A stretch of 64,000 bases of DNA. Source: an uncultured Barnesiella sp. Lineage in GTDB: Bacteria; Bacteroidota; Bacteroidia; Bacteroidales; Barnesiellaceae. The position numbers and the translations under genes were made by a program. The notes under the pieces were generated by a model, which did no database searches, was not told where the DNA came from, and was given only the letters and a program-made list of their open reading frames with translations. The DNA is taken from contig CALUJQ010000010.1 in assembly GCA_944320995.1 (NCBI GenBank), forward strand, positions 1 to 64,000, read 5' to 3'. Shown piece by piece: positions 8,952 through 16,880 of the stretch (its first letter is position 1; every line of letters starts with the position of its first letter).

Positions 8952-9974
8952 ATGCGATGCAATCCGGGACATATCATCGGCATATCCCTCTTGATTGTGG
9001 GCATAATCTCTTGTGCGCATGATTCGGAAGATCTCCGTGACGACTCGGTCATCTCGATAAACGAACCGGGCACCCTTTCGCAAATCATCACACCCGACCG
9101 TCGTTCCTTCATTACCGAACTAACCTTATCCGGCCAGTTGAACCGCGAAGACATACTCTACATTCGACAAATGCCCGAACTGCGTTATTTGAATTTAGAA
9201 GAGATCACACTGCCCGACAACTTCCTCCCCGAGAGCGCCTTCTCGAGCCACGAGAATCTGGAAGAGGTCATCTTGCCAGCCACACTCGACTCTATCGGTT
9301 CATCGGCATTCCGGTGGTGCGAACGCTTACAGATCGCACAACTTCCCCGAAGACTCGAAACCATCGGAGCCTATGCCTTTGCCGGTTGCGAGAATTTGTA
9401 CGACATCGACCTGCCCGGGTCGTTATCCCACCTCGGGAAATATGCCTTTTCGGGTTGTATAAGTCTTCACCAGATAAACATACCGTCCAATCTCGACCAC
9501 TTGGCCGATTATGTTTTTGCCAAGTGCATCAGCCTCTCCGCCATAAAAATACCCCGAAGTATCCGGGAAATCGGTAGCTACTCCTTCTCGGGCTGCAAGC
9601 AGTTGCGGGAAATAGAAATACCCTCGACCGTACAAACCGTTTACGCCGGTGCTTTTCAAGATTGTACCGAATTAACCGCAATATCGTGGCCGACCACTCT
9701 CACCGAAATCAACTACCACACCTTTGCCGGTTGTACCAGCCTCACGTCGATCACACTGCACAGTAAACTCACGGCGGTTAAAAACTACGCATTCGACGGC
9801 TGCAAAAATTTGGTCGAGATACACTGCAAAAATTCCAATCCCCCGCTATTGGAAGAGAATACCTTTCGCAACGTAAACCGCACGGCCTGCCGGGTATTCG
9901 TCCCCTCAAAACGCGCCAAAAACAGTTACCAGACCGACCTTTACTGGAAAGAATTCGCCATCTATGTGGAGTGA
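8952..9974 (+). CDS. BspA-type leucine-rich repeat lipoprotein
   Basis: This 340-residue protein begins with a lipoprotein signal (MRCNPGHIIGISLLIVGIISC, Cys at residue 21). From about residue 80 it is built of nine or ten repeats of roughly 23 residues with the pattern IGSYAFSGCxxLxxIxIPxxL, the LRR_5 (BspA/Treponema) class. In oral and gut Bacteroidales such proteins sit on the cell surface and bind host proteins or other bacteria; that role here is inference. The open frame continues upstream to 8742 inside the DUF695 gene, but the lipobox fixes the start at 8952. The last repeat degenerates and is followed by a short capping segment. Confidence 0.87.
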   Translation: MRCNPGHIIGISLLIVGIISCAHDSEDLRDDSVISINEPGTLSQIITPDRRSFITELTLSGQLNREDILYIRQMPELRYLNLEEITLPDNFLPESAFSSHENLEEVILPATLDSIGSSAFRWCERLQIAQLPRRLETIGAYAFAGCENLYDIDLPGSLSHLGKYAFSGCISLHQINIPSNLDHLADYVFAKCISLSAIKIPRSIREIGSYSFSGCKQLREIEIPSTVQTVYAGAFQDCTELTAISWPTTLTEINYHTFAGCTSLTSITLHSKLTAVKNYAFDGCKNLVEIHCKNSNPPLLEENTFRNVNRTACRVFVPSKRAKNSYQTDLYWKEFAIYVE

Positions 9975-10064
9975 CCCCGATAAAAAGAGGCCTCTACCCT
10001 AAACGATGGAGTGCAAAGAATCGGGAAAGGCCGAGAAAAATTCGGGAGACACCTCACTGCCGGC

Positions 10065-10108
10065 AACAAAAAAATAAAAAGGGGAAGCCCTGTAAACAAG
10101 ACTTCCCC
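10065..10108 (-). terminator. Rho-independent terminator of yebC
   Basis: A GGGGAAG/CTTCCCC stem (10081-10087 with 10102-10108) is followed on the minus strand by a U-rich run (10065-10080). It lies 29 bases after the yebC stop codon and faces the end of the LRR gene. Confidence 0.8.
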
Positions 10109-10137
10109 TTCTATCCGTTTTCAGATACGGTTGTATT

Positions 10138-10869
10138 TTACTCCTCGTCCTCTTCGTCTTCCTTCATGTTGTGGAAAACGTTCTGTACATCTTCGTCCTC
10201 CTCGAAACGCTCGATCAGTTTTTCGATCGATGCGCGTTGCTCGGGAGTCACCTCTTTCACATCGTTGGGAATACGTTCAAACTCGGCACTGATAATTTCA
10301 TATCCGGCCTCTTCGAGGTGATGTTGAATGTTGTTGTTCTCGGCAAAATCGCCATAAAGTACGATTTCTTCTTCATCGGCCTCCACTTCGTCAACACCAT
10401 AGTCGATCATTTCGAGTTCGAGGTCCTCAACCGATACCCCCTCTTTGGGCTTGATATGGAACACACACTTGTGGTCAAACAGGAACGAGAGGCTGCCCGT
10501 CGTACCCAACGAACCGCCGGCTTTGTTGAAATAGCTGCGTACATTGGCTACGGTACGGGTAGTATTGTCGGTTGCGGTCTCGATGACCATGGCAATACCG
10601 AAAGGCCCATATCCTTCATAAATCACCTCTTTATAATCACCAGCATCTTTCGACGATGCTTTCTTGATAGCCCGTTCTACATTCTCTTTGGGCATATTGG
10701 CGGCTTTGGCATTTTGTACCAGCACACGCAGACGAGGATTGGCATCGGGATCGGGACCGCCGGCTTTAACGGCAATAGAAATTTCTTTACCGATCTTCGT
10801 GAACGTACGGGCCATGTTGCCCCAACGTTTCAATTTTCTGGCTTTGCGATATTCAAAAGCTCTTCCCAT
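10138..10869 (-). CDS. yebC: YebC/PmpR family protein
   Basis: The 243-residue protein is a full-length YebC/TACO1-type protein: N-terminal helical domain with KRWGNMARTFTKIGKEI at about 15-30, the NPRLRVLVQNAKAANMPKENVERAIKKA-type region at 45-72 and the YEGYGPFGIAMVIE segment at about 85-98. Family members were described as transcription regulators, and more recent work links them to translation through the ribosome. The C-terminus carries an acidic tail (KEDEEDEE). It lies 36 bases after pheT on the same strand and probably shares its promoter. Confidence 0.95.
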   Translation of the reverse strand: MGRAFEYRKARKLKRWGNMARTFTKIGKEISIAVKAGGPDPDANPRLRVLVQNAKAANMPKENVERAIKKASSKDAGDYKEVIYEGYGPFGIAMVIETATDNTTRTVANVRSYFNKAGGSLGTTGSLSFLFDHKCVFHIKPKEGVSVEDLELEMIDYGVDEVEADEEEIVLYGDFAENNNIQHHLEEAGYEIISAEFERIPNDVKEVTPEQRASIEKLIERFEEDEDVQNVFHNMKEDEEDEE

Positions 10870-10905
10870 AGGATATTATCTTTTACTTACTATTATATTA
10901 TTGTA

Positions 10906-13365
10906 TCATCTCAATTGAGCCTCCAATTTCTGTTGTAGATTGGAGATAATCTTGTTCATAATCGCATCGATTTGCTTATCGTTAAGCGTCTTGTTTTCAT
11001 CTTGGAGAATAAACGAAACGGCGTATGACTTCTTGCCTTCGGGAAGATTTTTACCCTCGTAAACATCGAAAAGATAAACCTCGGTAAGCAATTTGCGCTC
11101 GCTCTCGCGAGCCACCTTCTCGATGTCGGCAAAAGCGACCGAATCATCGACGAGCAAAGCCAAATCGCGTTTCACGGCTTGGAACTTGGGCAGGTCGCTG
11201 AAAAGGACATTATGTTTAGCGGCCATCTTCATCAGGGCCTCCCAATTCAATTCGGCAAAAGCGACGTCGGCATCGATGTCGAACCGTTTGAGTATTTTGT
11301 GCGAAACAAGGCCCATTTTCCCGAGCAGTTTCCCGCCCCGGTTGCTGTATGTGAGCGCTACCGAATAAACTTCGTCACTGGTTTGTACCGATACGATGTC
11401 GCCGGCAATCCCCAAACGGGAGAAGATATTCTCCACATAGGCTTTCAACTCGTAAACGGTCAATTTTTCATCGGCGTGGGCCCAACTGCCCTCTACCCGA
11501 TTGCCGGTAAGCCACAGAGCCAAATGTTTCTCCTCGGAGTAACCCGAAAGTATCTTTTCGTCGTTATGCGCTTCGGGATTGAAATAGTAGCAATTTCCAT
11601 TCTCGTAAAACCGCAGATTGGCCCGACGACGGTTGATGTTGTGCGAAATACTTTCCAACCCACCGAACAAAAGGGTCTGACGCATCACATTCAGGTCGTT
11701 GCTCAACGGGTTGAGCAAGGCCACGCAATGGGCGCGGGGCCAACATTGCAAGTCGTCGTAATAAGCGCCACAAGTGAGCGAGTTGTTCATAATTTCGTTG
11801 AATCCGCAACCGGTGAGTTGTTCCGACACCAAATTCAAAAGTTGGTGGCTTTGGTCGGTCACGGTTTTGTACGAGAGGCTCGAATGCACGCGGTCGGAAA
11901 TCTCGACATGGTTATACCCATAGATACGGAGCAAATCCTCGATCACATCGACATCGCGTTGCACATCGACCCGATAGGTGGGAACCTGTAAAGAGAGTGC
12001 CTTGTCGGTCTCGGCGACAATTTTGATTTCAAGGCTGTTCAATATGCTTTTTACCGTCTCGGCAGGAATATGTTTGCCGATGAGCGTATCGATTTTTTCA
12101 TAAGTGAGTGTCACCGGGAATGGAGCCACGGGCGAGGGATAAATATCCACTACCTCACCGCAAATCTCACCGCCGGCCAACTCTTTCACGAGCAGAGCGG
12201 CACGTTTCAACGCATAGAGTGTGTCATTGGGATCGACACCCCGTTCGAAACGGAACGAAGAGTCGGTATTCAGCCCTTGACGGCGGGCCGTCTTGCGCAC
12301 CCATGTAGGATTGAAGCAAGCCGATTCGAGGAAAATATCGGTCGTTTCGTCGGTCACACCCGATTTCAGTCCTCCGAATACACCGGCGATGCACATCGGT
12401 TCGCGGGCATTGCAAATCATCAAGTCACGAGCCGTGAGCGTACGTTCCACCTCGTCGAGGGTAACGAATTTCTCACCCTCGGTGGCCGGTTTCACAATCA
12501 CTCTCCCCCCTTCGATGCGATTAAGGTCGAAGCAGTGGAGCGGCTGTCCCGTGGCATGAAGCAGATAATTGGTAATATCGACAATGTTGTTGATGGGACG
12601 CAACCCGATGGCCGACAGGCGTTGTTTCAACCAATCGGGACTCTCGGCAACCTTCACGTTGCGCACCGTCACGCCGCTGTAACGGATACAAGCCTCATGA
12701 TCGGCCACTTCGACAGGGATTCCCCCATCGGGCTTATCGATGGCAAAAGACTCGACCGACGGGCGATGCAATCCGCCCTCTTTCCCATGGCGGGTCAAAT
12801 AAGCGGCCAAGTCGCGAGCCACGCCATAATGCGAAGCGGCGTCGATACGGTTGGGGGTAATATCTACTTCGAGCACATAATCGCTCTTGATATTGTAATA
12901 CTCTTTGGCCGGCGTACCGGGTTTCACCGGCTCGGGCAACACGATAATGCCGTCGTGCGAAGTCCCGATACCTATTTCGTCCTCGGCACAAATCATGCCG
13001 AAAGATTCCACGCCGCGAATTTTCGATTTCTTAATCGTAAAACTTTCGTCGCCGCTATACAGCACCGTGCCCAACGTAGCCACGACCACATACTGCCCGG
13101 CAGCTACATTGGCCGCGCCGCACACGATTTGGGCAGGCTCGGCCTCGCCTAAATCGACCGTGGTGATATGCAAGTGGTCTGAATTTGGGTGTTCCACACA
13201 TGTAAGCACTTTACCGATAACCAAGCCTTCGAGTCCGCCTTTTATGGTTTGTACTTCTTCTATTCCTCCGGTTTCCAGACCGATAGAGGTAAGAGCGGCC
13301 GAAAGTTCCTCGGGAGAGAGGTCGAAATTGATATAATCCTTCAACCAATTATACGAAATATTCAT
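10906..13365 (-). CDS. pheT: Phenylalanine--tRNA ligase beta subunit
   Basis: This 819-residue protein is the bacterial-type large subunit of phenylalanyl-tRNA synthetase. It starts MNISYNWLKDYINFDLSPEE, followed by the EMAP/tRNA-binding domain at about 40-155 (VLTCVEHPNSDHLHITTVDLG), the B3/B4 editing domain at about 210-390, B5 at about 405-475, the synthetase-like core, and the FDX-ACB anticodon-binding domain at the end (FQAVKRDLALLVDDSVAF). With PheS it charges tRNA-Phe in the cytoplasm. pheS is not next to it here, which is usual in Bacteroidales. A good minus-strand promoter precedes it. Confidence 0.97.
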   Translation of the reverse strand: MNISYNWLKDYINFDLSPEELSAALTSIGLETGGIEEVQTIKGGLEGLVIGKVLTCVEHPNSDHLHITTVDLGEAEPAQIVCGAANVAAGQYVVVATLGTVLYSGDESFTIKKSKIRGVESFGMICAEDEIGIGTSHDGIIVLPEPVKPGTPAKEYYNIKSDYVLEVDITPNRIDAASHYGVARDLAAYLTRHGKEGGLHRPSVESFAIDKPDGGIPVEVADHEACIRYSGVTVRNVKVAESPDWLKQRLSAIGLRPINNIVDITNYLLHATGQPLHCFDLNRIEGGRVIVKPATEGEKFVTLDEVERTLTARDLMICNAREPMCIAGVFGGLKSGVTDETTDIFLESACFNPTWVRKTARRQGLNTDSSFRFERGVDPNDTLYALKRAALLVKELAGGEICGEVVDIYPSPVAPFPVTLTYEKIDTLIGKHIPAETVKSILNSLEIKIVAETDKALSLQVPTYRVDVQRDVDVIEDLLRIYGYNHVEISDRVHSSLSYKTVTDQSHQLLNLVSEQLTGCGFNEIMNNSLTCGAYYDDLQCWPRAHCVALLNPLSNDLNVMRQTLLFGGLESISHNINRRRANLRFYENGNCYYFNPEAHNDEKILSGYSEEKHLALWLTGNRVEGSWAHADEKLTVYELKAYVENIFSRLGIAGDIVSVQTSDEVYSVALTYSNRGGKLLGKMGLVSHKILKRFDIDADVAFAELNWEALMKMAAKHNVLFSDLPKFQAVKRDLALLVDDSVAFADIEKVARESERKLLTEVYLFDVYEGKNLPEGKKSYAVSFILQDENKTLNDKQIDAIMNKIISNLQQKLEAQLR

Positions 13366-13439
13366 ATTGAACTAAATTTATCGTCTTTCCAAACAAACCC
13401 GGGAATCTCCTTTCAAGGGTGTTTCCCGAAAAATTTTGC

Positions 13440-13470
13440 CAAAGTTACAAAGAAACTGTTTAAACGCCAA
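13440..13470 (-). promoter_or_regulatory. Promoter of pheT-yebC
   Basis: On the minus strand TTGG at 13470-13467, 19 bases, then TAACTTTG at 13447-13440. This fits the Bacteroides sigma-ABfr pattern and gives a leader of about 65 bases. Confidence 0.6.
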
Positions 13471-13504
13471 CCGGCTTTTCAATTTTTCGAAAGCTCAAAA
13501 TCGA

Positions 13505-14446
13505 TTACTTCCCGACAGCCGCTCCACCCGTTCCCGATGTTATCGCGAGGAAACGAGGGGGCACCGGAGTCTCGAAGTTCATCTCCTTGCGGGTGACTGG
13601 GTGGGCAAAGCGCAATTTGCAAGCATGCAAGGCAACCCGTCCCAACGGACTGCCGTGCGCACCATACTTGCGGTCGCCGGCAATACTATGCCCCAAGTCG
13701 TGCATGTGTACCCGTATCTGGTTTTTACGACCGGTCTCCAAATCGAGTTCCACCAACGAGAACTTATTGTTGCCTCTCAACACTTTATACCGTGTTATTG
13801 CCAACTGCCCTTCTTCAGGATTGTCGGTCGAATAGACTTGATAGACCGCATTCTCAGCCAAATAGGAACGCACCACGCCCTCGGGCTGTTCCATGACACC
13901 CTCTACCACAGCCACATACTTGCGCTCGAGCACTATATTGTGCCAGTTGTGTTGCATCTGTTCCTGAATTCCTTTGCTTTTGGCAAACATCATCAGTCCC
14001 GAGGTATCCCGATCGAGCCGATGCACGATAAACAATTTATTCCCGGGATTCTGCGATTTCACATAGTCGCTCAATATGCTGTAAGCCGTACCGGTCTTAA
14101 TACGCTCGGTGGACATCGATAGCAAACCATATCCCTTATCGACAACGAGAATATACTCGTCCTCATACACCAGCCGCAAACGATTGTGCTTGAAGATACT
14201 AAATCCCGCCTTGAAGTTGACGGTCAACTCGTCGCCGGCATGCAACACAGCGTCGAACTGGGTCATGGGCATGCCGTTCACCGCCACTTGACGATGGGCC
14301 AGATACGACTTGACCGTCGTACGGCTCTTATCGCCGAACAGCGACAAAAGATAATTCAACAACGTGTCTTCTTGTTCTACTTTGAAGTGTTTAATGTCTT
14401 TCTCGGAAAACCTGCGGAGAGGCCGTTTATCGGAAGATTGGCGCAT
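13505..14446 (-). CDS. RluA family RNA pseudouridine synthase
   Basis: This 313-residue enzyme has an S4 RNA-binding domain at about 20-80 (TLLNYLLSLFGDKSRTTVKSYL) and a pseudouridine synthase domain with the catalytic-Asp motif HRLDRDTSG at about 140 and the RKNQIRVHMHDLGHSIAGD motif near 255. It converts specific uridines in rRNA or tRNA to pseudouridine; the exact target (RluA, RluC or RluD type) is not decided here. The ATG at 14446 is chosen over a longer frame to 14497 because a perfect -7 box (14474-14467) lies between the two. It is transcribed away from the E1/E2 operon promoter and sits directly downstream of it. Confidence 0.9.
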   Translation of the reverse strand: MRQSSDKRPLRRFSEKDIKHFKVEQEDTLLNYLLSLFGDKSRTTVKSYLAHRQVAVNGMPMTQFDAVLHAGDELTVNFKAGFSIFKHNRLRLVYEDEYILVVDKGYGLLSMSTERIKTGTAYSILSDYVKSQNPGNKLFIVHRLDRDTSGLMMFAKSKGIQEQMQHNWHNIVLERKYVAVVEGVMEQPEGVVRSYLAENAVYQVYSTDNPEEGQLAITRYKVLRGNNKFSLVELDLETGRKNQIRVHMHDLGHSIAGDRKYGAHGSPLGRVALHACKLRFAHPVTRKEMNFETPVPPRFLAITSGTGGAAVGK

Positions 14447-14466
14447 AATAATTTTGTTTTGAGTTG

Positions 14467-14474
14467 CAAAGATA
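14467..14474 (-). promoter_or_regulatory. -7 box of the pseudouridine synthase gene
   Basis: Minus-strand TATCTTTG is a perfect TAnnTTTG match 20 bases before the ATG at 14446, so this gene has its own promoter and need not be part of the upstream operon. Confidence 0.6.
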
Positions 14475-14570
14475 GTGCAATCCCGCCGCAAAGACAAACT
14501 TAACCTGCTCTTTTATACACCGACGGCACACTGCATCTTCCTACCTTGTTTTTCAAGGAAAGCCCTACCG

Positions 14571-14945
14571 CTAATCGATCATACCCAGTTTATCGGCTAT
14601 CCCTACGGCAATCAGCCACACAAAACCCGCGACACCGCCGGCCAATATGGCTGACAAAAAGCCTTCGCTTACCCACACCGAGATAAAGGTCACAATCACC
14701 ATCAAAAGTCCGCCGAACAGAATGATATACCCCATAGCCTTCCAAATGAAAGCTATGGCCGCCAGAATAAAGGCCAACACCGACCAAAGAGATCTGAATA
14801 CACTTCTGACACCGTCCCATACCCGTTGCCAAAAGGTACGGTGGGGACGGTGTATATAATCGGGGCGGCCCTGCGAAATGATTTCGCCGGTTGACATATC
14901 GACGCGAGTACCGTTGCGCAGGGTAATGATGCGGTGCTTACCCAT
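14571..14945 (-). CDS. Small membrane protein, last gene of ubiquitin-like operon
   Basis: I do not recognise this 124-residue protein. Residues 1-30 are soluble and look like a short beta-hairpin (MGKHRIITLRNGTRVDMSTG). Residues 31-48 are basic and aromatic (RPHRTFWQRVWDGVRSVFRS), and the rest forms three hydrophobic helices at about 49-70, 72-90 and 94-118. It starts 13 bases after the E1-like gene, so it belongs to that operon. It may anchor the pathway to the inner membrane, or be its target or effector; this is inference. It has no cysteine and no visible catalytic motif. Confidence 0.7.
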   Translation of the reverse strand: MGKHRIITLRNGTRVDMSTGEIISQGRPDYIHRPHRTFWQRVWDGVRSVFRSLWSVLAFILAAIAFIWKAMGYIILFGGLLMVIVTFISVWVSEGFLSAILAGGVAGFVWLIAVGIADKLGMID

Positions 14946-14958
14946 AAAGCCAGAGAGG

Positions 14959-16194
14959 TTATCTACATTCGAGGCACTCGGCGTCTTTCTTCAACTTCAC
15001 GCCATACCAGCGCAGTATGGTGAGGTGACGCTTGGGGTTATTGTTGAACGGCGACCAGTTGGCAAACTGGAAGTCGCGACGGTTGGCCCAAATGTAATAA
15101 TCGTAAGTAAGCTCTTCCAACAGCGAAGAGATACCACACTCGATTCCCCTCGACAGTTCGTTCAAAGCCAGTTTCACCATCATGTTGTTTATCGGCTCTA
15201 TATCGGTTGACAACCCCACCTGCACCATCGCATTGGCATCTTCTTCCGAGACATAAGCCGGTATAATTCCCAACTCGCGGGCCCGGCGCACATCGGTAAT
15301 CTCGTCGTTCTGATGATAAATGGGGTTCCCCGTCAAACAGGCATAACATGGGCCTCCCGGCCTTACCCGCAAGATGTCGCCTCCTTCGGCACGGGTGACC
15401 GCACGGCCAAACAATCCCACCTTGCCGAGCTTTACCAGCCGGGCGTTGATATTGTAACGGCTGGCATACTCATCGGTCGCCACAATCGTCAAGTCCGACT
15501 CGGCTATGCACTTTTCCAGCGTATCGAGATGTTTGTTTATATCGATGTCGTAGGTTTCCACTTGCGCATAGGGGTTTTTCAACAAGATAGCATCTTTGAC
15601 CGCATTTACTTTGAGCCGGCCCAACTCGTTCACCCCACAGATATGACGAGCGATATTATGCAACTCTATGCGGTCGAAATCGATCAGGATAAAATGCCCT
15701 ACACCGGCTTTGGCCAACTCCACGGCAATAGGAGCGCCTCCGCTGCCGAGCCCTACGATAAGGACCTTTTTCGACTCCAACGCCCCTACTTCGAGCAATC
15801 CTTTGCTACGGGTATAAAGTTCGCTTTTGCGAGGCACATACTTGACGTCGGCCTCGACCGACTGTTCCCCGTCCACGATAAAACTGCGGGATTTCACCTT
15901 GTTGCCGTCCTCTATACAGACACAGACGATGACCACCGGTACCCGCTTGGCTTCGGCGGGTAAATCGGCATAGGCCGACAGCGCAATCTCCCCGGCATGG
16001 TCATACCTCTCGGCTTCGACGACCCGGAAGAGGCAGGGCATGGAATATCCCGTAGGTGCTACCTGCGGGTATTTGACATACACATGATAGACCGCTTCGC
16101 CTTTCCATTCGAATGCAGCGCCGAGACATTGTGCCTGCCCGCTATTCCAGAAATCCTGCAAATGATCTTGATAAAGGTAAACAATAGGTTCCAT
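14959..16194 (-). CDS. E1-like (ThiF-fold) adenylyltransferase
   Basis: This 411-residue protein has an unrecognised N-terminal domain (1-140) and a ThiF/MoeB/E1 adenylation domain. Visible features are the nucleotide-binding GLGSGG loop (148-153), the acidic IDFD end of beta 2 (171-174), the Arg in NIARH (183), Lys195, and Asp241 in VATDEYAS. Two CxxC pairs, CYAC (283-286) and CLEC (407-410), are placed like the zinc clamp of MoeB and ThiF. Such enzymes adenylate the C-terminus of a ubiquitin-like or sulfur-carrier protein. The neighbouring E2-like and JAMM genes argue for protein conjugation rather than thiamin or molybdopterin synthesis. It starts 9 bases after the 67-residue protein gene. 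A catalytic transthiolation Cys is not obvious. Confidence 0.88.
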   Translation of the reverse strand: MEPIVYLYQDHLQDFWNSGQAQCLGAAFEWKGEAVYHVYVKYPQVAPTGYSMPCLFRVVEAERYDHAGEIALSAYADLPAEAKRVPVVIVCVCIEDGNKVKSRSFIVDGEQSVEADVKYVPRKSELYTRSKGLLEVGALESKKVLIVGLGSGGAPIAVELAKAGVGHFILIDFDRIELHNIARHICGVNELGRLKVNAVKDAILLKNPYAQVETYDIDINKHLDTLEKCIAESDLTIVATDEYASRYNINARLVKLGKVGLFGRAVTRAEGGDILRVRPGGPCYACLTGNPIYHQNDEITDVRRARELGIIPAYVSEEDANAMVQVGLSTDIEPINNMMVKLALNELSRGIECGISSLLEELTYDYYIWANRRDFQFANWSPFNNNPKRHLTILRWYGVKLKKDAECLECR

Positions 16195-16203
16195 AACGCC
16201 TCC

Positions 16204-16407
16204 CTATTTCACATAATAAGGTTTCGTTCCTATCGTCGTTCCCACTTTTTCTTTCCCGCTTTTTTCAGCTTCATCGGGAGTCATAGCCTCCAATTCTCCA
16301 TCTTCCCCGATGACCAGTTCCACTTCTCTGCGTCCACTGTTGGTTTGAGCCAAGGCTTCGCCCAAATCTACGCAATCATCGGCTTTCTTTTTGTCAAACA
16401 ATCCCAT
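16204..16407 (-). CDS. 67-aa acidic protein, candidate modifier or substrate
   Basis: I do not recognise this protein. It begins MGLFDKKKADDCVDLGEALA, has a single Cys12, a short predicted strand pair around REVELVIGEDGEL (27-39), an acidic helix (TPDEAEKSGKEK) and a C-terminal tail TTIGTKPYYVK. It is too short for a full beta-grasp fold and does not end in diglycine. It lies between E2 (29 bases) and E1 (9 bases) in one operon, exactly where related operons often carry the ubiquitin-like protein. It may be a reduced or JAMM-trimmed modifier, a dedicated substrate, or a scaffold. The ATG at 16407 is preferred to a longer frame that overlaps the E2 gene end. Confidence 0.68.
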   Translation of the reverse strand: MGLFDKKKADDCVDLGEALAQTNSGRREVELVIGEDGELEAMTPDEAEKSGKEKVGTTIGTKPYYVK

Positions 16408-16436
16408 AATTATATCCGTTTTAGTAAGTTGGTAAA

Positions 16437-16880
16437 TCAATAACTCGCGCCCCTCAAAAATTCGTCGAGCGTTTTCCCTGTTTTCAAATGGCATTCATAC
16501 ATTTCGAGCCAAATGCGCACTTTTATGATAATCTGATACAGCGTGATGCGATTAGGCGCCCAGTCTTCATGCCCGTAATGGCACACTCTCACACAGCCGT
16601 TTTCGCCCCGCAAAGTGTGCATGCTGTGGCTGGCTTCGAGCATGCTTCCGCCCGAGCGGGTAAGCAAGGGTTTGGGGCTGGTGATAAAGACTTTCGGTAT
16701 ATTATAGGGATAATTGTCCGATAGGTCTATCTTCACCACATAACACCGCAACGAATTGGTCTGAATGGCGACCGCCAGATAGGGATACGCCGTATCCATG
16801 TCCATAAACTTGTACTGTTTCGATTTTATCGTCGAGTTTTCCAGTACGCCCAACTCTATTTGATACCTTTCATACGTCAT
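16437..16880 (-). CDS. E2-like ubiquitin-conjugating-fold protein
   Basis: This 147-residue protein fits the prokaryotic E2 pattern. After a helix and three strands comes YPYNIPKV (57-64), matching the E2 YPxxxPxV motif. Then come His88, the candidate catalytic Cys96 in ENGCVRVC (Cys100 is an alternative), DWAPN (106-110) matching the WxP motif after the active site, and a long C-terminal helix (112-131). E2 proteins carry the modifier as a thioester from E1 to target. The ATG at 16880 overlaps the JAMM stop as ATGA, so translation is coupled; an alternative start is at 16892. The assignment rests on motif order, not on a database match. Confidence 0.78.
   Translation of the reverse strand: MTYERYQIELGVLENSTIKSKQYKFMDMDTAYPYLAVAIQTNSLRCYVVKIDLSDNYPYNIPKVFITSPKPLLTRSGGSMLEASHSMHTLRGENGCVRVCHYGHEDWAPNRITLYQIIIKVRIWLEMYECHLKTGKTLDEFLRGASY

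Noticed and set aside
14535..14549. Small hairpin (CCTTG-loop-CAAGG) after the 124-aa membrane protein gene as operon terminator
   Set aside because: Only five base pairs and no T run in the right direction; not enough to call.
16408..16494. N-terminal extension of the 67-aa protein into the E2 gene
   Set aside because: It would overlap the end of the E2 gene by 58 bases and encodes an unstructured segment; the internal ATG with the usual spacing is more likely.
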